Below, in pieces: positions 55,538 through 64,000 of a stretch of DNA of 64,000 bases. Source of the DNA: Aegilops tauschii subsp. strangulata (Eukaryota; Streptophyta; Magnoliopsida; Poales; Poaceae). The position numbers were made by a program, and so were the translations under genes. Position 1 is the stretch's first letter, and each line of letters starts with the position of its first letter. The notes beneath the pieces are model-generated. The model worked only from the letters and a program-made list of their open reading frames with translations. It was not told where the DNA came from and searched no databases. The DNA is taken from assembly GCF_002575655.3 (NCBI RefSeq), contig NC_053040.3, positions 152,273,148-152,337,147 of the forward strand, given 5' to 3'.

Positions 55538-56363
55538 TAATACCTGCTTCCTGCTACTGAGTTGGTTTATCCCTCCAAGCTTAAAGGGTGATGCAACACA
55601 AGAACGATAAGTGTTTTCCCTCAGTTATGAAACCAAGGTATCAATCCAGTAGGAGGGTTCACCCAAACTATGTAAGCAGTACCGTCACACAAATAACACA
55701 AACTTGCAACCCAACGCGTTAGAGGGGTTGGCAATCCCTCCTCGGTATTGAGGTAGATTAAATTGTATAATATTGGATAAATAGATCTAACAAAAACACA
55801 AAGTAAAAGAAGTAAAGAAAAAGTGCGGCAAGATATTTTAGGATTTTTGGATTAATAGATCTGAAAACAATATGATAGGAAATAGATCCAGGGGGCGTAG
55901 ATTTCACTAGAGGCTCTTCTCAAGAAAATAACATACGGAGGGTAAACAAATTACTGTTGGGCAATTGATAGAAGAACAAATAATTATGATGATATCCAAG
56001 GCATTGATCATGTATATAGGCATCACGTCCAAGATTAGTAGGCCGACTCCTGCCTGCATCTACTACTATTACTCCACACATCGACCGCTATCCATCATGC
56101 ATCTAGTGTATTAAGTTCATGGAGAAATGGAGTAATGCAATAAGAACGATGACATGATGTAGACAAGACCTATTCATGTAGGAATAGACCCCATGTTTTT
56201 ATCCTTAATGGCAATGATACATGCGTGCCTCGCTACCCCTTCTGTCACTAAGAGAGGACACCGCAAGATCGAACCCATCACAAAGCACCTCTTCCCATTG
56301 CAAGGAAAATCAATCTAGTTGGCCAAACCAAACTAAAGTTCTGGAGATGAAATATGAGGCTAC
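55538..56363 (-). repeat. Gypsy C LTR, left piece
   Basis: From TAATACCTGCTTCCTGCTAC (probably TGATACC originally), a different LTR type familiar from Triticeae gypsy elements, up to the LINE target at 56354-56363. It resumes at 63846. Confidence 0.7.
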
Positions 56364-56478
56364 GGGGTCTCTCCCACCGAGCCTCTCCCACCTTGCGCCG
56401 GTGGCCACTCCGGCCCCGGCGGCCACTCTTCCTCTACCAGTGGCCACTCCGGCCCTGGTAGCCACCCCTCTCCTCAAG

Positions 56479-59400
56479 ATGGTGCCCTTTGCTCTCAACT
56501 TTGATCGTGGGAAGAAGTTCCAAGCGGATATGAAGGCCAAGTTTGGTCACCCGGTGGTCTTCACTCCGGGTTTTCGTCAAAAGGAATTCACCATGGTGGT
56601 TTTATTTAGCCGTGCTTCCTCCAGGCTTAATGTGCACACAGTTAGTGTCTCTCTTCTAGCCATGTTTGGGGGTTATGCCCAAGGATTTCGTGTTCGCTTA
56701 TTGAAGGATAGGTCTTACAAGTTCTTGGTTGCTTCAAAAGCAGTTGGTTTTGAGATTTATAATGCAGGTAAAATTGTTGAGAAGGATTTTGAGTTGGTTT
56801 TTAATCTTTGGAACTACGGTGGTCCGAATTGGCAACGGGAAGAAGCTTTATACTATGCTGAGCTTGACAATGAATGGACCTTGGTGGGTAGGTCCGACAA
56901 GGCCATTGTTCCTAACTTCGGTGATCACCGGAGCTATTCCGCGGTGGTCAGAGATGGTAGATCTATTTTTGAAAGATTATCGGGTCCCATTTAGGAGGGC
57001 TCCAATCAAGGACTTAACAACAATTCATTGCAAATTAATCCTGTTCAAACCAGGCCTCAGATGGAGCGCCAGGTCATGCAACGTTCATTTGCGCATAATC
57101 ACATGGTATGCCATGCATGCGGGGCCAACGGTCACATGGCCCGATTCTGCACTACTCCTAATCTACCTGGCCTTTGGCCTTTTATTCATTTTGATTCTTT
57201 CCCGAGCCCACCTGAAGAGGCCTAGGCCGAAGGAGAGGTGGAGTCTTGGTTTCGTTGTCTTGGGCCGGCGGCACAGATTCGGCACGTGCCTTCATTTAAG
57301 GAGCTGGTCAAAGATTTTTTCCCAAACTTCCAGCCGAGACCATCGCTTGCCTCCTCGCATTCCACTTCACTTTCCTACTCCGCTGCCACCCCTGCTCCTG
57401 CTTCGAAAAGCTCGCCGCTGCTGCCATTGTTGTCAGACAGAGCTCCGGTCGCAGCCTTGCCGGAGTCGTCTTCGATGGCCAATATCCCCATAGACCCTGA
57501 GCCTTTCGTCCCGCACGGTTTTCAGATTCAGGTGATTGATGGGCGAAATGGGGTTTCTCACGCGATTGTCCCTCATCGTCCGAGACGACACGAAGAGTGG
57601 GCGATTGCCAGCATCAACCCGCATCCGAATGAGGTATTTTTTCCCAATGTTCGTGAGGTGCTAGAAGAGTTTCTTCAGGGAGTTGAGCATGTTGGTTTTA
57701 GAGAAATCCAGCCATGCCCTTTTGGAGAGGCATATGTTAAGTTCACGCATGTCAGAGATAGAGATAGGCTCATTCAGCAGGGTCCACATTCATTTGGCGA
57801 TGTTTTTATCTCTTTTACGAAGCACAATCAAGGAAGAAATTGGCGTAGGGTTCATTTCAACAGAACTTGTTGGTTGCTATTTGTGGGGGTCCCTTTTGAT
57901 TTCTGTAATTCAGAAGATATTGCTTCTGCGATATCCAAGTGGGGCAAGATCATTAGTTGGGAGAGAGAGGATGCCCTGAAGGGTAAGATCTTGGTTAAGG
58001 CTAGAGTTACAGAGCTTGGTGACATTCCAAAAAGTATAAGGTGGTCTGAAGGGGAACAATTTGAGGAGGAATCCTGGACCTGCTCTGTTGAAGTCCTTCT
58101 TGAAGAAATGATGGGTGGTGGGCCTGCCGATGAGGACCCCATTCCACCTGATGGTGTGGACCCACACCCTGTGCCTCAACATGCTAATGATTTCCCAGGT
58201 TTCCAACCACTGCCTAATCACAATATTCATGCTCCTAATGAAGACTGGGATGATTGGGAAGAACAAGCAGAGCAAGAGGAACACTGGGCTTTCCCACAAC
58301 CAGCTCCCGTTCTTCCACAGCAGCCTCCAATTGTAATTCCAGCTCTGCCAGAAGATGGGGCTCCCAACAGTAGCATTACCACAACTATATCTCTATCTGA
58401 TGGTTTACTTTCTCTGACTCACTCAGCCAGTGAAGAGGTCAACCAAGGTGTTCAAGTCCCTCCAATTGGTCAAGGGCTTCTTAACATTGCCATGGCATAT
58501 AATGCAGTGGGCGAAGAGGACGATTTACCCAATGAAGATCATCTTCACCCACAGAATGTGGTCATGGAGCATGCTGTGGTGGTTCAGAATGTGGTTGTTG
58601 AACCACAAGAAAATTTGCCTCCAGTTCCCACAACAGATATGCTACCTGCTGTCAGAGACATTGAAGTTACTGGCACCTCTTTGCCTATCTTGGACATATA
58701 CATGCAAAATGAGACTGTCCAGGATATCCCACCTACTGGAAACAGTTCAGAACCTTTTGCTGTTACTGGCAGTATTGCTGCTGAAGTAACTATCCCTGCA
58801 ACTCAAGTTATTATTCCAGATATCAAGGTCAAGGCAGATGTTCCCATCCCTCATATTGGTTCCTCATCAGAAGTGAATACTAAAGGTAACTATGGGTCAT
58901 TCTCTTTGCCAGGATCTCCTTCTATGCTTGACTTACATACATTGGCTCAAGATCATGCTTTACAAGTTACTGATGGCTCACATTTAATTTTTGAAGAAGG
59001 GCTAGACTTGTGGATTCAGCATTTTGCACCAGCAACCCAAGGAGCTGCACCCACTTTCAAAATTGATATTCCAGTAAGTTGGTTTAACTTCATAATCCAT
59101 TTGCTGTGGACACCTGATAAGTTTGGCTGGACAATGCATTTGCTCAAATCTGATATATGGAAACTGTTAACTGCTAATTGTGAGCAAGAAGAAACTCTGC
59201 TTTTTCATATACCTGATGGATGTACCACTTCCCAGGCACCCACCTGCAAAGATTTCATCCTTGGACTGGGCAAGGAAAATGAAGGAGTCAGTCCTGCTGC
59301 TCATTCCTCCACTGGGGCAGGTAGTCCTCTTCAGCAAGTGTCTCCAAATAAAGTCCTGCCACTTGGAGAGGCTATCTCAAGAAAAAGGAGAGAGAAAGAA

Positions 59401-59676
59401 CCTATGGTGGAAATTGAGGTAAGGAGGAGTGAAAGGATTAAAAAGGATAATAAAGGCTGAAGAAAATCATGTGATGCTAAATCTTGTTTGCCATGTAATG
59501 CTATACCTCCACTTATTCAGAATACAGTGGTTAAAAACCTGACTAAATCTTTCTGTAAGGTTGCTGAGGATGAACTACAGGAAAAGTTGTCCAAGAAACC
59601 TAAGAAGAAGGGGCAGGAGGAGGTGGCCAAGGTGTCCAAGGCCACAGGAGATGCAGTCAAGTCAAGGCCTGTGTGA
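56479..59676 (+). pseudogene. LINE ORF1, nearly complete but with three in-frame stops
   Basis: RNA-binding protein of the LINE particle. A single frame runs from ATG 56479 (MVPFALNFDRGKKFQ) to a stop at 59674-59676, with TAG at 56992-56994, TAG at 57223-57225 and TGA at 59458-59460. In this numbering the CCHC knuckle is C211, C214, H219, C224 (CHACGANGHMARFC), and an RRM/DUF4283-like region spans about 370-525 (RTCWLLFVGVPFDFCNSED). A long acidic/proline-rich linker follows, then a basic end (SRKRREKEPMVEIEVRRSER) and a cysteine-containing tail after the TGA. Zinc knuckle before RRM-like domain is unlike many plant LINE ORF1s, where the knuckle follows. Confidence 0.85.
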
Positions 59677-60080
59677 TGATGAGTCTTCAACAACAACCTG
59701 AGTTTAATAGCAGAATGATCTGCTGTTCTCTTTTGGGAAATAATTGTCATATGTATGCAGTGAACTGTAACCCTTGCAATTGCTGCACAATGGTTGTTTG
59801 CCCTGGGTGGCACCTTTTGTCTGTTATTTGTACTCTACTTAAATGTCAACTCTGGTATCTTACTGTGGGAGTGACTACTGCTTTATCTGTTATTGTGAAA
59901 GCTCTTGGATCTCATTACTGGTGGTTTTGGTTCTCTTGGTCACTTGTAGCTGTGAAATGCTGGAATGTAGCCTCATGCTGCATGTGCTCTGTTCTTTATG
60001 TGGATTACAATAACATTGTTGTTTGGGATAATCATCAGGGCTAGGCCCTACTGATCAACAGAACATAATTTTGGTCCTTA
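59677..60080 (+). other. Inter-ORF region of the LINE
   Basis: About 400 bp between the ORF1 end and the ORF2 ATG. A Cys/Trp/Val-rich open frame (59673-60044) looks like chance and is not called. Confidence 0.5.
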
Positions 60081-63000
60081 ATGAATAATAACAAAACATG
60101 GAATATCCTAAACTGGAATGTGAGGGGTATTAATTCTTCAGATAAGTGGTTGGCTATTAGACAAAAAGTGGAAGAAAGTGCTGCTGGGATTGTGTGCTTG
60201 CAGGAAACTAAGAGAGAGAACTTTGATTTAGCCTATATTTGTAAAGTATGTCCTCAGAGATTTAATAAATTTGAATACTTACCTTCCATTGGGGCATCTG
60301 GTGGTATACTCACGGCTTGGAATGGAGCTTTATTCACTGGAGAATTAATGTTTCAAAACAAGTTTTCCTTATCCATCCAATTCACTTGTAGAACATCTTC
60401 CAAATGTTGGATCCTCACAAACATCTATGGTCCTTGCAATCATGAGGATAAAATTGAGTTCATTGATTGGTTTGGTAATATACAAATGCTCGATGATGTG
60501 GATTGGATTATCATGGGGGACTTTAACTTTATTAGAACACCAGAGGACAGAAATAAACCTGGAGGGGATGTTAATGAAATGCTTATGTTTAATGAGGCTA
60601 TAAGTGAACTTGGTTTGATTGAACTCCCTCTAAAAGGCAGGCAGTTTAGCTGGAGTAACATGCAAGACAGCCCCCTCTTGGAGAAGTTAGACTGGTTTTT
60701 AACCTCTGCTGCTTGGATGACCAGCTATCCAGATACCGTGGCTCTTCCCATGGCTAAGCCAATTTCTGATCATCTTCCTTGCATGATAAAAATTGGCACA
60801 AATATCCCAAAATCCAAAGTGTTCAGATTTGAAAATTATTGGCTCAATCACAGTTCCTTTAAGTAGGTGGTTGAGGCTGCTTGGATTATTCCAGTAGGTC
60901 ATATAGATTGTGCAAAGAAGATCAATGCAAAATTCAAAAATGTGAGAAGAGCACTTAAACTTTGGGCTAAAAACCTTGCCTGTCATAAGAAGAAAATTGC
61001 AGATCTAAATGACTGTATCTTTCTATGGGATATGATTGAGGAATACAGGGAACTTTCAGTGTTTGAGAATAATTGCAGGACCATGCTAAAGGATTTATTA
61101 TTAACTATGCTCAATGATCAGAAGATTTACTGGAAGCAGAGAGGAAAAATTAAAGGAGTAAAGTTTGGAGATGAAAACACTAAATTCTTCCATACTAAAG
61201 CTTCTATTAATCACAGACACAATAAAATTGCAATGCTGTTGAACAAGGATCAAGTTGAAGTAACAGATCATGATGGAAAGGCTGCAATCCTATGGGAGGC
61301 TTTTAAAAATAGATTGGGGCAATCCAATGGACACTCCATGCACTTTGACCTAAATGATATGTATGAAAACATTGTGGACCCCCAAATCTTCATAGATCTG
61401 GAAAAACCTTTTTCTCAAGAAGAAATTGAAGATGTGGTTAAAAACCTGCCTGCAGATAAATCACCAGGGCCAGATGGATTCAATAATGAGTTTATCAAAA
61501 GTTGTTGGGATATTATTAAGACTGATGTCTTTGAACTTATATGGGCATTCCATGCTGGAAATGTAAATCTAGAGAGCATCAACTCCTCTTTCATCACTCT
61601 AGTGCCAAAAAAAGAAGTGCCACTTTCACCAAATGACTTCAGGCCAATTTCCTTGCTAAATGGAGTACTGAAAATCATTACAAAATTGCTGGCCAATAGA
61701 GTTATTCTGCAAATGGTGCATATTAATCAATATGGTTTCCTCAAAGATAGAGTGATTCAGGATTGCCTAGGATGGGCACATGAGTACATTCACCAATGCC
61801 ATAAGTCTAGGGTGGAAATCTTAGTAATTAAATTGGATTTTGAGAAGGCCTTTGATACAATTGAGCATGCAGCAATCATTGATATTTTTAGAGCTAAAGG
61901 TTTTGGAGAGAAATGGATTTCACGGATGAAAGCTCTGTTCGCAACTGCATCATCTTCTGTATTACTGAATGGTGTGCCTGGGAAAATTTTTTACATAAGA
62001 AGAGGAGTAAGACAAGGGGACCCTTACTCTCCTTTAATATTTGAGCTGGCTGCTGATCTGTTGCAATCTATTCTTAACAAAGCCATGAGGTTAAACCTGA
62101 TCACTGCTCCACTTCAAGTTAACTCTTGCCCTCACTTCCCAATTGTGCAATATGCAGATGACACCCTGGTGGTTATGCAAGCTGATTCTAGGCAGTTGTT
62201 CTGTTTAAAGGCACTTCTCAATACTTTTGCTACAGAAACTGGGCTCAAAGTGAATTATGGGAAGTCAATCATGGTACCTTTGAACATTGCTGAAGACAGG
62301 GTAGAAATATTTACAAACACCTTGCAGTGTGCTAGAGGACACTTCCTCTTTACTTACCTTGGTCTCCCCTTGGGTATATACAAACCAACTGTTGAGCAAT
62401 GCCTCCCCCTAGTTAATAGGATTGCCAAAAGATTGGCTGGTATTTCTATCTTCATGACCCAAGCTGGAAAATTACTTCTAGTCAAGTCAGTGATGACATC
62501 ATTATCAGTTTTCTTCATGTGTTGTCTGGACATACCTATTACAATAAAGAAACAGATCATCAAGTATTTGAGACACTGTCTTTGGAGAGGCCCTGATATG
62601 GAGGACAGAAGACCTGCTTTGGTGGCTTGGCACACTGTGTGTAGACCCAAAGACCAGGGAGGATTAGGAGTTCTAGATATCTTCACACACAACAAAACCC
62701 TGCTCATGAAGAACCTCCACAAATTCTTCAACAGACATGACATTCCTTGGGTCAACCTGATTTGGGAAACTTACTATAGTGATGGGAAATTACCAGGGGG
62801 CAATATGGTAGGATCATTCTGGTGGAAGTCCAACTTAGCTCTCATTGATCAGTACAAAGCTATTGCTAGATGTAATGTGGGAGATGGTGTCAGTGCATTC
62901 TTTTGGGATGATCTATGGAACCAAACAATACTTAAATACCAATTCCCCCACTTATTCTCTTTTGTCAGAAATCCTCAACTGAATATTCAACGAGTGCTGC

Positions 63001-63664
63001 AGACTGAATACTTGCATGATCTCTTCTATCTCCCTTTGACAATAGAAGCATATGAGGAATTCTTACAAATGGAAGACATTTGCATTTCCATGAGACAATC
63101 TGAATACTTAGACACATTGGACACATGGAGTTACATTTGGGGGACTGAACACTATTCATCCATCAAAGCATATAAAGTTTTAATTGGACACAAGCAGACC
63201 CATCCACACTTCAACTGGATCTGGCAGAGTTCCTGTCAGCCAAAGCATAAAGTATTCTTCTGGCAACTACTCCATGATCGAGTCAACACAAGAAATTTAC
63301 TAAGAAGAAATAATTTTGTGTTGGAGGTTGTCAACAAGAAGAAACACTGCATCATCTTTTTTGGGGTTGCCAATTTGTTCAACAATGCTGGGACTTCATA
63401 TGTCCAACAAGAACACCAAACCTGTCTGTGTTAGAAGCATTTCAAGACCTTAAAGACAAGCTAAGGTATCCATTTTACATGGAGATCATCATTCTTGGAG
63501 CATGGGCCATCTGGATAACAAGAAATAATAAGATTTTCGAAAACATTGCCCCTTCATTTCAAGGCTGGAGGTTCACATTTCTGGAGGAACTAAAGCTCTT
63601 AAAGTTTAGGATGAGGAATAAGCATGAGAGGCAATTTTCTGTTTGGCTTGAAGGCCTTTTGTAA
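60081..63664 (+). pseudogene. LINE ORF2: endonuclease, reverse transcriptase, zinc finger
   Basis: Nicks target DNA and copies the LINE RNA. Endonuclease (apurinic type) 60081-60863 keeps N11, E42 (LQETK), Y116, D147-N149 (GDFN) and SDH 229-231, so its active site looks intact. TAG at 60864-60866 then interrupts the same frame. The RT palm has [15 protein letters not shown] (about 61825-61869), [15 protein letters not shown] and YADD at 62151-62162. The RT zinc-finger region near 63200-63390 is damaged by a frameshift around 63325-63360, and the C-terminus ([12 protein letters not shown]..., AWAIWITRNNKIFEN) continues in a second frame to 63664. Confidence 0.93.
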
Positions 63665-63845
63665 TTTCTCTGTTTGTAGGCTAGTAGGCTTTTTGTTTTT
63701 TCTTTCTTTTCTTTTCTTTCTCCTAGATTCTAGTTTCTTTTCTTCTTAAGGCTTACCTCAAGCCTTTTCAGACTACTTGTTACTTTGCTCTCTTAATTTA
63801 TAAAAATTGCAGTGGGGTCTTACCCTACTGTTTATAGTCAAAAAA
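63665..63845 (+). other. LINE 3' UTR and A-rich tail
   Basis: T/C-rich start (TTTTCTTTCTTTTC), TTTATAGTCAAAAA at the end. The A run merges with the first base of the target copy. Confidence 0.8.
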
Positions 63846-64000
63846 ATGAGGCTACAATAATCATGCATATAAGAGATCAAAGAAGACTCAAATAATATTT
63901 CTAGATAGATTTGATCATAAACTCACAATTCATCGGATCCCAACAAACACACCGCATAAAAGAGTTACATCAAATAGATCTCTAAGAACGTTGAGGAGAA
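63846..64000 (-). repeat. Gypsy C LTR, right piece (continues past the window)
   Basis: Begins with the ATGAGGCTAC target copy and continues the LTR text from 56353 (AATTCATCGGATCCCAAC, AACACACCGCATAAAAGAG). No end is reached. Confidence 0.7.

Larger units (their letters stand above)
56364..63845 (+). mobile_element. Full-length LINE (L1-like non-LTR retrotransposon)
   Basis: A 7.5-kb element with short 5' UTR, ORF1 (zinc knuckle plus RRM-like region), ORF2 (endonuclease, RT, zinc finger), 3' UTR and A-rich tail. It is flanked by a perfect target duplication ATGAGGCTAC (56354-56363 and 63846-63855) inside a gypsy LTR that continues on both sides. Full length is unusual, since most plant LINEs are 5'-truncated. 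Confidence 0.95.

Noticed and set aside
59673..60044. 123-codon frame between LINE ORF1 and ORF2
   Set aside because: Cys/Trp/Val-rich, no motif, and located in the normal inter-ORF gap.
1..64000. A novel defence, biosynthetic or other multi-gene host system
   Set aside because: All recognisable coding relics belong to transposable elements or are carried within them; no host gene cluster is visible.

Overview
The window looks like intergenic DNA from a large grass genome, most likely a Triticeae species (wheat, Aegilops, barley or rye). The evidence is the transposable elements: a solo LTR of the Angela/WIS/BARE type, a very common cereal LTR family ending in GATACGTTGGAGACGTATCA, CACTA transposons with tandem subterminal repeats, PIF/Harbinger elements with TTA/TAA target duplications, a Stowaway-like MITE, and LINEs with a C-terminal RT zinc finger. 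I see no convincing host gene. Family names come from memory of sequence types and were not checked against a library.

Layout. 1-7484: Ty1/copia element (5' LTR cut by the window start) with a broken gag-pol, inserted in the first ORF of a PIF/Harbinger element whose end is at 8246. 8250-9540: mostly unassigned, with one small MITE. 9540-11486: degenerate Harbinger element with a transposase pseudogene (minus strand). 11490-12904: 3' part of a LINE. 13019-15715: Harbinger-type element with intact TTA duplication that keeps only the Myb-like ORF1. 15809-16258 and 38005-39432: one minus-strand LINE split by a large nest.

The nest (16264-37999) is a non-autonomous LTR element ('Gypsy A', minus strand, TSD CACAT). 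It holds a solo Angela LTR (18428-20151), and its right LTR is broken by a CACTA fragment (25327-26103 and 37066-37735). That CACTA fragment is in turn split by a young 11-kb chromovirus-like Gypsy ('Gypsy B', 26104-37060, TSD AGGAA).

39516-52152 is a long CACTA-like domain on the minus strand. It carries a hAT MITE (40091-40912, TSD CACGTAGT), B3-like and other gene relics, several tandem arrays (67 bp, 75 bp, about 500 bp, 84 bp) and a 5S-rRNA-derived segment. 52153-54675 is a relic of an uncharacterised retroelement ORF. 54676-55537 is a third Gypsy A-type LTR, broken by another LTR (55538 onward), which is in turn broken by a full-length LINE (56364-63845, TSD ATGAGGCTAC).

Functionally these elements mostly do not work together. 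Nearly every coding region is interrupted by stops or frameshifts. The one clearly open element-encoded frame is an accessory ORF at 28994-29725, upstream of gag in Gypsy B. The value of the window is the insertion history, the non-autonomous and captured material, and the repeat architecture.
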